Of a DNA stretch of 64,000 nucleotides, positions 48,793-58,860 are shown one piece after another (within the stretch, counting starts at the first letter, position 1; each line of letters opens with the position of its first letter). This DNA comes from Burkholderia sp. Its GTDB lineage: Bacteria; Pseudomonadota; Gammaproteobacteria; Burkholderiales; Burkholderiaceae. Made by a program: the position numbers and the translations under genes. Under the pieces are notes generated by a model that saw only the letters and a list, made by a program, of their open reading frames with translations, had not been told where the DNA came from and searched no databases. The DNA lies in assembly GCA_040954445.1 (NCBI GenBank), contig CP144361.1, positions 496,001 to 560,000 on the forward strand, written 5' to 3'.

Positions 48793-49114
48793 ATGAACTG
48801 CAGTGACTACCAGTATCACATATTTTTCTGTTTGAACCAGCGCGAACCGGGCGCGGAGCGCACGAGCTGCGCCAATTTCGACGCACACTCGACGCAGGAA
48901 TATGCCAAGAAGCGCGTCAAGGAACTTGGGCCTGGCGGGCACCGGCAAGGTCCGCATCAACAATGCGGGCTGCCTGGGCTGCTGCGAAGAGGGCCCGGTA
49001 ATAGTAGTTTATCCGGAAGGTACCTGGTACACCTATGTCGATAAGCAAGATATCGACGAAATCGTCGAATCACACCTGCGAGACGGCCAGGTGGTTGAGC
49101 GCCTGAAGATCTGA
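48793..49114 (+). pseudogene. Thioredoxin-like [2Fe-2S] ferredoxin, frameshifted
   Basis: Small iron-sulfur electron carrier. The first frame gives [20 protein letters not shown] and [11 protein letters not shown]. One extra G near 48928-48930 then shifts the frame, and the second frame continues [20 protein letters not shown], then [19 protein letters not shown] to VVERLKI. All four cluster Cys positions can be placed across the two frames, but the protein is split. Standard length about 105 residues. The alpha/beta hydrolase gene starts 38 bp later, as in related genomes. Confidence 0.85.
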
Positions 49115-49152
49115 GTGCCGCCGCACGCCAACCGAAGGAAACCGCAATCCAA

Positions 49153-49785
49153 ATGAACGTTCAAACCCAGAAGTCCCTGATCAATGGCCCGGTCGGTCGC
49201 ATCGAGATCGCCGTCGATTTACCGCTAAAAAATACCGCCACGCGCGGCATCGCGCTGGTCGCGCATCCACATCCGCTATTCGGCGGCACCATGGACAATA
49301 AGGTCACGCAGACGCTCGCGCGCATCTTTCTCCAGCTCGGATACATCGTCACGCGTTCAAACTTCCGCGGCGTCGGTGCCACCGAGGGCAGCTACGACAA
49401 TGGCCACGGCGAGACCGACGACCTGCTGGCGGTGCTGGCTCACATGCGCACCCAACCAGACCAGGCCCCGCTGCCGCTGGTGCTGGCGGGCTTCTCGTTC
49501 GGTACCTTCGTGCTCTCGCAGGTCGGAAAAAAGATACAAGAGCGCGGCGAGGCGATCGAGCGGATGGTGTTCGTCGGCACGGCCACGAGCCGATGGGCGG
49601 TGGACGACGTGCCAGAAAACACTATCGTGATCCACGGAGAAACCGACGATATCGTGCCGATCAGTTCGGTCTATGACTGGGCGCGACCGCAGGAGCTGCC
49701 GGTGATCGTAATCCCCGGTGCCGAGCATTTCTTCCACCGCAAGCTGCATATCCTCAAGCGCGTGATCTTCGACGCCTGGCGCTGA
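49153..49785 (+). CDS. Alpha/beta hydrolase
   Basis: 210 residues of the small serine-hydrolase type. The oxyanion region ALVAHPHPLFGGTMDNKV, NFRGVGATEGSYDNGHGE, the nucleophile elbow LAGFSFGTFV (Gly-x-Ser-x-Gly), Asp in IVIHGETDDIVP, and His in PGAEHFFHRKL form a plausible catalytic triad. Substrate unknown. It is cytoplasmic, with no signal peptide. Intact. Confidence 0.87.
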   Translation: MNVQTQKSLINGPVGRIEIAVDLPLKNTATRGIALVAHPHPLFGGTMDNKVTQTLARIFLQLGYIVTRSNFRGVGATEGSYDNGHGETDDLLAVLAHMRTQPDQAPLPLVLAGFSFGTFVLSQVGKKIQERGEAIERMVFVGTATSRWAVDDVPENTIVIHGETDDIVPISSVYDWARPQELPVIVIPGAEHFFHRKLHILKRVIFDAWR

Positions 49786-49824
49786 GCCGCAGGCCAGACA
49801 CGGGGCGGTGCCGCACCCTGGGCC

Positions 49825-50647
49825 CCGTATTCGCTGGGCCATAAGCGGCACCCTCGGGTTGCGGAATCGAAGGGGAACAGCACCGCATGCAGCAATGGCT
49901 GCATGGCATGGCTTGATGTCGTAGGCACCATCACCGCCCCGATGACATCGATTTGTTCTTCACGTAGAATCTGGTCGAGCAACTTGGCCAGAGCGTCACC
50001 GTCAGCCACATTCTGATTCGTCATTAGCGCGGCATGCACTTGACCCGTATTCGCGTTGAGCGCGAGATGGATTTTACGCCACGTGCGTCGCTTCGAGTAG
50101 CCGTGCTGGCCACCTTCCATTCACCTTCTCCATAGACCTTCAAACCGCTGCTGTTGACAACCAGATGGATAGGTTCATTGTCACGAAGGATCGGCAGTTC
50201 GACATCAAGCGTTTTTGCCCGGTGACAGAGCGTGGTGTAATTCAGCACCGGCAAGCTCGGGAAGGCCAGATCGCGCAGACTTTGGTTGAAACCTTGTAGT
50301 GCGCGCAACGTCAGTCGATAGACGGTCTTTACGCCAAGTAATGCCTGAATCAGGCCTATCGCCGTATAGACATGGATGACCACGTGTGGGTATGGCGTCG
50401 GGTATTCTGGCAAGGACGGCTTCATCTATCCATATTGTTATGTTCCTCCGGTTGATCAGGCCTTCATTATAGGCTGCCCAATTTCTGACATGGTAGCGTG
50501 CCTTCGGCTCACTTGTCTTGTGTATGTCCTTGCGCATTTTTTTCGAAAAATTAGGCAGTTACTCTAAAATCTGACTTGATAGGGGGCTGGCCGGCGCGCG
50601 TGACGCGTAAACGTCAACAGCTTTCGCTCGATTTATGCAACAACGCC
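49825..50647 (-). mobile_element. IS5-family element, 3'-truncated
   Basis: Left end at 50647 and the N-terminal two thirds of the transposase on the minus strand, with frameshifts near 50110 and 50355. The C-terminal part and right end are missing; the break is at about 49825, 40 bp after the hydrolase stop. Confidence 0.88.
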
Positions 50648-50693
50648 TCTCTGCCAGTCGTTCGGAAGCGGTCGATTGCGAATTTCTACGAGT

Positions 50694-50722
50694 TTGCGGG
50701 GTTATTCCGTCTCGCTTACAAT
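50694..50722 (+). promoter_or_regulatory. Predicted sigma-70 promoter of sodB
   Basis: TTGCGG (-35, 50694-50699), a 17 bp spacer and TACAAT (-10, 50717-50722), about 50 bp upstream of sodB. AAGGAA at 50760-50765 is the ribosome-binding site. Confidence 0.65.
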
Positions 50723-50771
50723 CGAATATTCTACTAGGCCCTAGTCTCCCACATCCTTCAAAGGAATCGCC

Positions 50772-51350
50772 ATGGTTCATACGCTCCCGCCTCTGCCTTA
50801 CGCTGAAGACGCGCTTGCTCCGCACATCTCGGCAGAGACGATCCAGTTCCACTACGGCAAGCATCACCAGACCTATGTGACGAATTTGAACAACTTGATC
50901 CCGGGGACTGAGTTCGAGAACCTGTCGCTCGAGGAGATCGTGCAAAAGTCGTCTGGCGGTATTTTCAACAACGCTACGCAAACCTGGAATCATACCTTCT
51001 TCTGGAACAGCCTCTCGCCACAGGGTGGCGGTGCGCCAACCGGCGCACTGGATGACGCAATCAACGCCAAGTGGGGGTCGTTCGATGCCTTCAAGAAAGC
51101 CTTCACGGGGACGGCCGTCGGCACCTTCGGTTCTGGATGGGCCTGGTTGGTGCAGAAGGTCGATGGCTCGCTCGACTTAGTCTCGACTAGCAACGCCGCT
51201 ACGCCTCTGACGAGTGACGCCAAGCCCCTTCTGACGATCGACGTGTGGGAACACGCCTACTACATCGACTACCGTAATGCACGTCCGAAGTTCGTCGAAG
51301 CGTTTTGGAACATCGTGAACTGGAACTTCGCCGCAAAGAACTTCGCGTAA
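50772..51350 (+). CDS. sodB: Superoxide dismutase, Fe type
   Basis: Converts superoxide to oxygen and hydrogen peroxide in the cytoplasm. 192 residues, typical length. Metal ligands are visible: His in [19 protein letters not shown], His in [11 protein letters not shown], Asp and His in [15 protein letters not shown]. The Gln/Gly-rich [10 protein letters not shown] is typical of the Fe enzyme. Own promoter, and a terminator follows. Intact. Confidence 0.96.
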   Translation: MVHTLPPLPYAEDALAPHISAETIQFHYGKHHQTYVTNLNNLIPGTEFENLSLEEIVQKSSGGIFNNATQTWNHTFFWNSLSPQGGGAPTGALDDAINAKWGSFDAFKKAFTGTAVGTFGSGWAWLVQKVDGSLDLVSTSNAATPLTSDAKPLLTIDVWEHAYYIDYRNARPKFVEAFWNIVNWNFAAKNFA

Positions 51351-51379
51351 ATTACGGTAGGTTCCCTACAAAAAATGTA

Positions 51380-51410
51380 GTTGCTTGCCCTTTTAGGCGA
51401 GCAACTTTTT
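51380..51410 (+). terminator. Rho-independent terminator of sodB
   Basis: GTTGCTTGCC and GGCGAGCAAC form a 10 bp stem with a short loop, followed by TTTTT. It lies 30 bp after the sodB stop. Confidence 0.85.
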
Positions 51411-51640
51411 CCACACAAAGAGTTTTTCCACAACTATTTTTGAGTAGGTATACCTAAATAGTAGTAATTAATAAAGGGCATTCATCTTTGTGGATAAACG
51501 CATTTACATCTTTTCGATCAACGCTGTGCCGTCCGCATAACTGTGCCGATGCGATGTGCACAGCTCTCGGCAACATAGAACAACTTTTCGCATAACCTGT
51601 GCGGATCGGTGTTGTGCCTAATCTGTCCACAGGAGATCCA
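51406..51640. other. AT-rich segment with DnaA-box-like sequences (possible origin)
   Basis: Two TTTTCCACA boxes (51407-51415, 51424-51432) and one perfect TTATCCACA on the minus strand (51489-51497) lie within 91 bp, around an AT-rich stretch (51433-51476). Further CTGTCCACAGG and ATGTGCACAGC variants follow. No gene lies in 51351-51819. dnaA is not adjacent, so the assignment as an origin is tentative. Confidence 0.4.
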
Positions 51641-51754
51641 CTCTATGACGTGTACTATCAATACCCTACACGCATAGGAATCGCAAATTTCCGGATGGGT
51701 CCGTTTGGCGCGGATTCGAGCGACTGAGCGACCGTGCGCTCTACGCTATTGATC

Positions 51755-51786
51755 GGCGTTGTTGCATCAATTGATGCAACAACACC
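51755..51786. repeat. 32 bp IS5-end palindrome
   Basis: GGCGTTGTTGCATCAA joined directly to its complement, TTGATGCAACAACACC. It is the smallest IS5-derived fold-back form in the window, two terminal repeats with no interior. It lies 34 bp from the ppc stop codon. Confidence 0.75.
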
Positions 51787-51819
51787 GAGCGCCACCGACT
51801 ATCGAGCCAATTTTCTGCC

Positions 51820-54800
51820 TCAGCCGGTATTGCGCAGGCCGGCCGCGATCCCGTTGATGGTCAGGTGGATCCCGCGGCGCACGCGTGCGTTGGTATCGCC
51901 AGCACGGTACCGCTTGATCAGCTCGACTTGCAAGTGGTTGAGAGGATCGAGGTACGGGAAGCGGTTCTTGATTGAACGCGCCAGCAGCGGGTTAGCCGCG
52001 AGTCGCGCCTCGTGGCCGGTGATCTCGGCCAGCGCGGCGGCGGTGCGCTCCCATTCGGCGACGATACGTGCGAACACGTGTTTGCGCAGTTTCTTGTCGG
52101 TCACTAGCTCGGCGTAGCGCGAGGCCACAGCTAGGTCGGTCTTGGCCAGCACCATGTCCATGTTCGACAGTAGGTGTGAGAAGAACGGCCAGCTGCGGTT
52201 CATCTTCTGCAGCAGGGCCAGCCGCTTGGCGCGTTCGACCTCGGGGTTGGGCGAGTTGGCCGTGCCGTCGAGGTAGGCCGCAAACGCGCCGCCGAAGCCG
52301 TACCAGCCAGTGAGCAGGAGCCGGCACTGACCCCACGAGAAGCCCCAGGGGATCGCGCGCAGGTCCTCGATCTTGCGGTTCTTCGGATCCTGTAGCTTAC
52401 GCGAGGCTGGGCGGCTGCCGATGTTGAGTTCGGCGATTTCGCTGATCGGCGTCGAGGAGAAGAAGTAGTCTTTGAAGCCGGGCGTCTCGTAGACCAGCGA
52501 GCGATAGGTGCCCATCGCTGCGTCTGACAGCGTCTGCATGGTCGCCTCGAAGGCTGGAAGTTGTGTGGGCGCGTTGTTGCGTGGCAGCAGCGAGGCTTCT
52601 AGTGTAGCGGCCACCACCGTCTCCAGGTTGCGCCGACCGATCTCTGGGTTCGAGAACTTACTGGCGATCACCTCGCCCTGCTCAGTCAGGCGGATTTGGC
52701 CGTTCACGGTGCCCGGTGGCTGCGAAAGGATCGCTTGATAAGTCGGGCCACCGCCACGGCCGACTGTACCGCCGCGGCCGTGGAATAGGCGTAGCTTGAT
52801 GCCATGCGTGCTGAACAGTTCGACCAGGGACACTTCGGCGCGGTACAGCTCCCAGTTCGAGGTCAGGAAACCGCCATCCTTGTTGCTGTCCGAGTAGCCG
52901 AGCATAACTTCTTGCTCACCGCCCTGGTGGGCGATCAGCGCCTGCATGCCAGGCATGGCAAAGTAGTCGCGCATGATCTTAGGCGCGTTCTGCAGGTCGG
53001 CGATAGTTTCGAACAGCGGGACCACCATCAGGCCGTTCCTGCCATGGCCGTGCGCGCCGAAGCTTCCTTCCAGGAAGCCGGTTTCCTTCTGCAGCAGCAG
53101 TGCTTCGAGTAGGTCTGAAACCGTTTCGGTGTGTGAGATGATGTAGTTGCGCACTGCGCTCGGACCGAATTTAGCTCGCACTTCACGGGCCTTCTCGAGC
53201 ACGCTGAGTTCGCTTTTCGTGAGATCGGAATAGTCGAGATAGGGGATACGTAGCGGGCGTGGGTCGGTCAGTGCGGCCAGCAGTATGCGCAGCTTGTCGG
53301 CTTCGTCGAGTGCCGCGTAGTTGGCCTCGACGCAGGCGCGCGCGAACAGCTCGGCAATCGCCGCCTCGTGGATGTCCGAACTTTGGCGCAGGTCGATGCT
53401 GGCCAGGTGGAAGCCGAACACCTCGGCGGCTCGCACCAGTGGTGCCAGGCGTGGCGTAGTCAGCGAAGTGCCGTGATGGGCCACCAGCGATTCCTTCAGC
53501 ATGCGTAGGTCGCTCCCGAAGGCCTCGGAATTAGCATAGGGCGTGGCGCGCACCGGCGGCGCGCCACGCCCGGCGCTACGCACGGCCACCACACCCTCGC
53601 CCAAGCGCACCCGAGCGCTAGCGGCAATGCGCGTGTAGATGCCGATCAGCGCGCGCCGGTAGGGCTCGTCGACGCGATGCGGTGACTGGTCTGGTGAGGC
53701 CGCGGCCAGCGCCTTGACCTCGTCGCTCGCACCTACCAGCAGGTGCGAGACCGACAGTTCGGTGCCGAGCTTGTGGACCTGTTCCAGGTAGTGCTCGAGG
53801 ATAATCGTACCCTGGCGATGAATCGCCTCCTCCAGGGTGGCGGCTGTCACGTTCGGGTTGCCGTCTCTGTCTCCGCCGATCCAGCTTCCCATTTGGAAGA
53901 AGGCCGGCACGCGCGTGTCCAGGCCATACTCGGCCAGCGCCTCCTCGATGTCGGCGTAGAGCGCCGGCAATTCTTCGAGGAAGGTGGCGCGGTAATAGGA
54001 CAACGCGTTGTCGATTTCATCGCCAACTGTTAGGCGCGCGTCGCGTAGCATGCGGGTCTGCCACAGTGCAGTCACGCGCGCACGCAGCAGCGCTTCGTTG
54101 CGCGCTCGCTCGCGCGTGGTCAGCTGCTGGTCGCGCTCTGCGAGCAGGCTGGCGATGTCGTGCTGGGCGTCGAGGATGCTCTTGCGCTGCACTTCGGTAG
54201 GGTGCGCGGTCAGCACTGGCACGATCAGGGCCTCGTCGAAGAAGCGGCGAATCACTTCGACCGAGGCGTCGCCTGCGTCCTTCAGTGTCTGCAGCGCGAA
54301 GCCGACTGTGCCGGCCTGTGGTGTCGAGCCGGCCAGCGCATGGATGCGGCGGCGGCGGTTGTGATGGCGGTCCTCTGCGATATTAGCCAGGTGCGAGAAG
54401 TAGCTAAAAGCACGCACCACGCAGACAGTCTGCTCAGGCGTGAGCTTGCGTAGCATGCGGTCGAGTGTCTGCGCTGCCTCGCGGTCATCTTCGCGGCGGA
54501 ATTTCACGGCGTGCTGGCGGATTGTCTCGACCACCTGGAACACAGCATCGCCTTCTTGCTCACGCACCACGTCGCCGAGTAGACGTCCCAGGTAGCGGAT
54601 GTCCTTGAACAGCGGTTGGTCCTTGTCTTCGCGCGTATGGCCGTTTGTTTTCAGCGCGGCGGCGCGTTTGAGCAAGGTCGTCGAGTGGGTCGAGCTGGCC
54701 GGGGCGGAGGATTTCGTGGTCGAAACTCTTGCCTGCTTGGTTTTCGACCGGACGGTCGCTTTTCTAGTGGTCTTGTGGGCCGGTTTCTTTGTACCTGAGT

Positions 54801-54936
54801 TGGCGGCGCCGCCCTCTCCCTGGCTGGGGGGCCGCTTGGCGCGTGCTTGCGCAGGCACTTCGTCGGGCACTGGCGCGGTGACGTTGGACCAAAAAGTGTT
54901 GCGGCGCACGGCGGGCGCTGATCCGGAGGATTTCAC
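51820..54936 (-). CDS. ppc: Phosphoenolpyruvate carboxylase
   Basis: Forms oxaloacetate from PEP and bicarbonate, replenishing the TCA cycle. About 1038 residues, with a Lys/Ala/Thr-rich N-terminal extension before [20 protein letters not shown]. Active-site signatures are [19 protein letters not shown] (catalytic His) and [20 protein letters not shown], plus [20 protein letters not shown]. It ends [10 protein letters not shown], the normal PEPC C-terminus. I choose the GTG start of [12 protein letters not shown]; upstream in-frame sequence belongs to IS5. Intact across its full length. Confidence 0.95.
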   Translation of the reverse strand: MKSSGSAPAVRRNTFWSNVTAPVPDEVPAQARAKRPPSQGEGGAANSGTKKPAHKTTRKATVRSKTKQARVSTTKSSAPASSTHSTTLLKRAAALKTNGHTREDKDQPLFKDIRYLGRLLGDVVREQEGDAVFQVVETIRQHAVKFRREDDREAAQTLDRMLRKLTPEQTVCVVRAFSYFSHLANIAEDRHHNRRRRIHALAGSTPQAGTVGFALQTLKDAGDASVEVIRRFFDEALIVPVLTAHPTEVQRKSILDAQHDIASLLAERDQQLTTRERARNEALLRARVTALWQTRMLRDARLTVGDEIDNALSYYRATFLEELPALYADIEEALAEYGLDTRVPAFFQMGSWIGGDRDGNPNVTAATLEEAIHRQGTIILEHYLEQVHKLGTELSVSHLLVGASDEVKALAAASPDQSPHRVDEPYRRALIGIYTRIAASARVRLGEGVVAVRSAGRGAPPVRATPYANSEAFGSDLRMLKESLVAHHGTSLTTPRLAPLVRAAEVFGFHLASIDLRQSSDIHEAAIAELFARACVEANYAALDEADKLRILLAALTDPRPLRIPYLDYSDLTKSELSVLEKAREVRAKFGPSAVRNYIISHTETVSDLLEALLLQKETGFLEGSFGAHGHGRNGLMVVPLFETIADLQNAPKIMRDYFAMPGMQALIAHQGGEQEVMLGYSDSNKDGGFLTSNWELYRAEVSLVELFSTHGIKLRLFHGRGGTVGRGGGPTYQAILSQPPGTVNGQIRLTEQGEVIASKFSNPEIGRRNLETVVAATLEASLLPRNNAPTQLPAFEATMQTLSDAAMGTYRSLVYETPGFKDYFFSSTPISEIAELNIGSRPASRKLQDPKNRKIEDLRAIPWGFSWGQCRLLLTGWYGFGGAFAAYLDGTANSPNPEVERAKRLALLQKMNRSWPFFSHLLSNMDMVLAKTDLAVASRYAELVTDKKLRKHVFARIVAEWERTAAALAEITGHEARLAANPLLARSIKNRFPYLDPLNHLQVELIKRYRAGDTNARVRRGIHLTINGIAAGLRNTG

Positions 54937-55024
54937 GATGGGTTTCCTTGGGAAAGCACGAGTGAATGGGAGACTTGGGGCACTGACTGCTATATAGGAA
55001 ACAGCGGCGGCGGACCCGCCACGT

Positions 55025-56050
55025 GGCGTTGTTGCATAAATCGAGCGAGATCCGTTGACGTTTACGCGCAACGATCGAGGGGCCAGCCCCCTATCAAGTC
55101 AGATTCCAGAGTAACTGCTTAATTTTTGACAAGAAAATGTGCAAGGACATACACAAGACAGGTGAGCCGAAGGCACGCTACCGTGTCAGGAATTGGGCGG
55201 CTTATAATGAAGGCCTGATTAACCGGGGGAACGTAACAATATGGATAGATGAAGCCCTCCTTGCCAGAATACCCGATGCCATACCCACACGTGGTCGCCC
55301 GTGTCTATACGGCGATACGCTGATTCAGACATTACTTGGCGTGAAGACCGTCTATCGACTAACGTTGCGCGCCCTGCAAGGTTTCACCCAAAGTCTGCGC
55401 GATCTGGCCTTCCCGAGCTTGCCGGTGCCGAATTACACCACGCTCTGTCGCCGGGCAAAAACGCTTGATGTCGAACTGCCGATCCTTCGTGACAATGAAC
55501 CGATCTATTTGGTTGTCGACAGCACCGGTCTGAAGGTCTATGGAGAAGGTGAATGGAAGGTGCGCCAGCACGGCTACTCGAAGCGGCGCACGTGGCGTAA
55601 AGTCCATCTCGCGCTCAACGCGAATACGGGTCAAGTGCATGCCGCGCTAATGACGAATCAGAATGTAGCTGACGGTGACGCTCTGGCCAAGTTGCTCGAC
55701 CAGATTCCACGCGAAGAACAAATCGATGTCATCGTCGGTGATGGTGCCTACGACACCAAGCCATGCCATGCGGCCATTGCTGCACGCAGTGCTATTCCTT
55801 CGATTCCGCCACGCGAGGGTGCCGTTCATTGGCCAGCGGATATGCCCGGTGCGGCGTGGCGTAATGGCGCGGTTGATGCAATTGCCCGTGACGGTCGTCG
55901 AGAATGGAAGCAAGACAGTAGCTACCACCGGAGATCGCTTGCCGAGAATGCGATGTATCGGTTCAAGACCCTCAGCGGCAACTGTCTCTGGGCGATGTAA
56001 TCAACTGTATAGCGGACCTCTTTATCTTCATGCTTGATTTATGGAACAAC
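55025..56050 (+). mobile_element. IS5-family element, right end damaged
   Basis: Intact left end 89 bp upstream of the ppc start codon. The transposase is open to the catalytic Glu. The right part has lost about 70 bp and the last bases read TTTATGGAACAACGC. Closely related to the copy at 27643-28770. Confidence 0.92.
55137..56000 (+). CDS. IS5-family (IS903-like) transposase, C-terminally truncated
   Basis: 287 residues from MCKDIHKTGEPKARY. Catalytic residues are all present: LVVDSTGL (Asp1), VGDGAYDTK (Asp2), YHRRSLAENAMYRFK (Glu). It stops after SGNCLWAM, losing about 30 C-terminal residues. The frame has no internal break, so of all copies this has the best-preserved core. Activity is uncertain because its own right end is defective, but it might act on other copies. 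Confidence 0.82.
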   Translation: MCKDIHKTGEPKARYRVRNWAAYNEGLINRGNVTIWIDEALLARIPDAIPTRGRPCLYGDTLIQTLLGVKTVYRLTLRALQGFTQSLRDLAFPSLPVPNYTTLCRRAKTLDVELPILRDNEPIYLVVDSTGLKVYGEGEWKVRQHGYSKRRTWRKVHLALNANTGQVHAALMTNQNVADGDALAKLLDQIPREEQIDVIVGDGAYDTKPCHAAIAARSAIPSIPPREGAVHWPADMPGAAWRNGAVDAIARDGRREWKQDSSYHRRSLAENAMYRFKTLSGNCLWAM

Positions 56051-56273
56051 GCTATTTTTCGATGTAAAACCGTTCGTTGGCGCTCAAGTATTTTGCCGTC
56101 TTGTAATTGTGTTGCCGGTAGCCTGACTGGGAGATGATCCGGCCTAGCGTTTGCGTGACTTTGTTGCGTTTCACTCGGGAATGAGTCCAAGCATTGTCGA
56201 CGAGATGACGAAATACGTCCTGGCTGGGGCTACAATGGGCGGCATCGAATTTCCTGCATCCAGGGTTGGCACG

Positions 56274-56945
56274 ATGCGTATCCTGCTGGTCGAAGACGAC
56301 AAGATGATTGCCGAGGGCGTGCGCAAGGCGCTCAAGGCCGTTGGTTTCGCGGTGGACTGGGTCCAGGATGGCGAAGCGGCGCTGACTGCCATCGGCAGCG
56401 CAACCTATGACCTCTATGACCTGATGCTGCTTGACTTGGGGCTGCCAAAACGCGACGGTGTCGATGTGCTGCGCACGCTGCGTGCGCGCGGCCATGCGCT
56501 GCCGGTGCTGATCATCACCGCACGTGACGCCGTCTCGGACCGTGTCAAGGGACTTGACGCCGGTGCGGACGACTATCTCGTCAAGCCCTTCGATCTCGAC
56601 GAACTGGGGGCGCGCATGCGCGCGCTGATCCGCCGCCAATCCGGACGCAGCGAATCGGTGATTCGCCACGGTGCGCTCACGCTCGACCCCGCCTCGCACC
56701 AGGTCACGCTCGCCGGTACCGCAGTGGCCCTTTCGGCGCGCGAGTTTGCCCTGCTCGAGGCGCTGCTGGCACGGCCTGGCGCGGTGCTCTCGAAGAGCCA
56801 GCTCGAGCAGAAGATGTACGGCTGGGGCGAGGAGATCGGCAGCAACACGGTCGAGGTCTACATCCATGCGCTGCGCAAGAAGCTCGGCTCGGATCTGATC
56901 CGCAACGTGCGCGGGCTCGGCTACATGGTCGTCAAGGAATCGTAG
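56274..56945 (+). CDS. OmpR-family response regulator (QseB/PmrA-like)
   Basis: Two-component transcription regulator. 223 residues: receiver domain MRILLVEDDKMIAEGVRKAL with the acidic pair, phospho-acceptor Asp in LMLLDLGLPKRDGVDVL, Thr in LIITARDA, Lys in YLVKPFDLDELGARM; then the winged-helix DNA-binding domain (LSAREFALLEALLARPGAVL, VEVYIHALRKKLG, VRGLGYMVVKES). Start is ATG 56274; an upstream ATG would add an unrelated extension. The usual neighbouring sensor kinase is missing: an IS5 copy begins 8 bp after the stop. It may be an orphan. Confidence 0.9.
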   Translation: MRILLVEDDKMIAEGVRKALKAVGFAVDWVQDGEAALTAIGSATYDLYDLMLLDLGLPKRDGVDVLRTLRARGHALPVLIITARDAVSDRVKGLDAGADDYLVKPFDLDELGARMRALIRRQSGRSESVIRHGALTLDPASHQVTLAGTAVALSAREFALLEALLARPGAVLSKSQLEQKMYGWGEEIGSNTVEVYIHALRKKLGSDLIRNVRGLGYMVVKES

Positions 56946-56952
56946 CGCGTAA

Positions 56953-58083
56953 GGCGTTGTTGCATAAATCGAGCATGAGGACACAATGGCACCGACGGAC
57001 ATCATTTCAGGCGATACGAGTGGATTGCGGATGAGCGAGATCTGCCATGCGGTTGATTACGCTGACGCGAACGGCGACCTCGATCGCCTGCGCGTCAATG
57101 TGACGCACCCAGAGACAGGTTCCGGTGAGCGTCTTGAACCGATACATCGCATTCTCAGCAAGCGATCGCCGATGGTAACCACTGTCTTTCTTCCATTCTC
57201 GACGACCGTCACCAAAATTTGCATCAACCACGCCGTTACGCTACGCTACGCCGGGCGTATCTGCTGCCCCACAAGCGGTACCCATACGTGGCGAAATCGA
57301 AAGAACGGCATTTCGTGCAGCAAGGGCCGCATGGCTTGGCTGGGTATCGTAGGCACCGTTTCCGCCGATGATATCAATCTGCTTGTTGCGCCGAATCTGG
57401 TCGAGCAACTTGGCCAGAGCGTCACCGCAGCCGCACCCTGACGCAGCATCAGCTCGGCATGCATTTGGACCCATATTTGCCTTGAGCGCGAGATGCGCTT
57501 TACGCCACGTGCGCTGCTTCGAGTAGCCGTGCTGGCGTACTTTCCATGCACTTTCGCCATAGACCTTCAGACTGGTGCTCTTGACCACAAGGTAGATCGG
57601 TTCGCTGTCGTGAAGGATCGGCAGTTCGACATCAAGCGTTTTTACCCGGTGACAGAGGATAGTGTAATTCGACACCGAAAAGTTTGGGAAGGCCAGATCG
57701 CGCAGACTGTTTGCGAAACCTTGCAGGGCACCCAAGGTCCTTCAATAGACGGACTTCACGCTCAGCAATTCCTGAGGCACAGTATCATACTGTACAGACA
57801 TGGGCGACTACGCGTGGGCATGGCATCGGGTATGCTGGCAAGGACGGCTGCGTCTATCCATATTGTTATGTTCCTCCCCCTGTTTGATCAGGCCCTTTTA
57901 TAGTCCGCCCAGTCCATGACACGGTAGCGTGTCTTCGGCTCAGATGTCTTGCGTATGTCCCTGCACATTTTTTTGGCAAGAGTCCAAAATTTACGCCGAA
58001 ATCTGATTTGATAACAGAGGGGGCTCACCACTCGAGTTGCGTGTAAACGTTACCGGCTCTCGCTGGATTTATACAACAACGCC
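56953..58083 (-). mobile_element. IS5-family element, old diverged full-length copy
   Basis: 1131 bp with recognisable ends (left end ATACAACAACGCC). The transposase is recognisable over its length, including GGNGAYDTQP and YHRRSLAENAMYRFK, but has several frameshifts. It shares the Lys-Lys-Asp variant after REW with the two deleted copies and is the most diverged complete copy in the window. Confidence 0.9.
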
Positions 58084-58084
58084 A

Positions 58085-58123
58085 TGCTATTGCGTCTCAC
58101 ACTCGATTTATGCAAGAACGCCG
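58085..58123. repeat. MITE-R right-end remnant
   Basis: GCTATTGCGTCTCACACTCG to ATGCAAGAACGCC, the terminal 39 bp of a MITE-R or IS5 right end, immediately after the preceding copy. Confidence 0.65.
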
Positions 58124-58148
58124 CCACCGACCAAGCTCTAGCCTATTA

Positions 58149-58184
58149 TTGATCCGCAATTCGGGATCTTGAATTGCGGATCAA
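58149..58184. repeat. 36 bp IS630-derived palindrome
   Basis: TTGATCCGCAATTCGGGATC followed by a short centre and GCGGATCAA, TA on both sides. An intermediate size between MITE-S (~114 bp) and the 22 bp form. Confidence 0.82.
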
Positions 58185-58253
58185 TAACACAGCAGTTTGT
58201 TGCATTTCACTCTTGAAACCGCCCTATCTTCTGCGGGGTCCGCTCGGGCAAAC

Positions 58254-58775
58254 TCAGAACGGAATCTCGTCATCCACTTCGTCGAAGCCGCCACCGCTGG
58301 ACGGCTGGCTCGGACGGCTAGAGCCGACAACACTGCCAGAGGCACGGGCTCGGGCTCGCTCCAGGTCTCCGCCGCGTCCGCCGCCATAACCCCAACCGCT
58401 GTAGTTATCTTCACCAGCATCGGCACCGCTGCCCACGCCGCCACGGCCTCCGAGCATCTGCATCTGGTCGGCGACGATTTCCGTCGAATAACGATCTTGG
58501 CCGTCTTGGCCTTGCCACTTGCGCGTGCGCAGACGCCCCTCGATGTACACCGCCGAGCCCTTCTTCAGGTACTCGTTGACAATCTCGGCCAGCCGGCTGA
58601 AGAACACCACGCGATGCCATTCAGTCACTTCCTTGGGCTCGTTGGTAGCCTTGTCCTTGTAGCGATCAGTCGTTGCGAGGCGGATGTTTGCCACCGCGTC
58701 GCCGCTCGGCAGGTAACGCACTTCGGGGTCGGCACCGAGGTTGCCGACGAGAATGACTTTGTTAACGGATGCCAT
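58254..58775 (-). CDS. ssb: Single-stranded DNA-binding protein
   Basis: Coats single-stranded DNA in replication, repair and recombination. 173 residues. OB fold: [57 protein letters not shown] Gly-rich linker and the acidic tip DDEIPF, which binds partner proteins, follow. Intact, and in the usual arrangement: same strand as the MFS gene, divergent from uvrA. Confidence 0.96.
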   Translation of the reverse strand: MASVNKVILVGNLGADPEVRYLPSGDAVANIRLATTDRYKDKATNEPKEVTEWHRVVFFSRLAEIVNEYLKKGSAVYIEGRLRTRKWQGQDGQDRYSTEIVADQMQMLGGRGGVGSGADAGEDNYSGWGYGGGRGGDLERARARASGSVVGSSRPSQPSSGGGFDEVDDEIPF

Positions 58776-58860
58776 CTACATTTCTCCAAAAAATCGATGC
58801 TGGACTGGGCGGATCCGCCGCAGCGTTCAGCCTAAAGTGTTGACGGCGTCGTGGTCCCCC

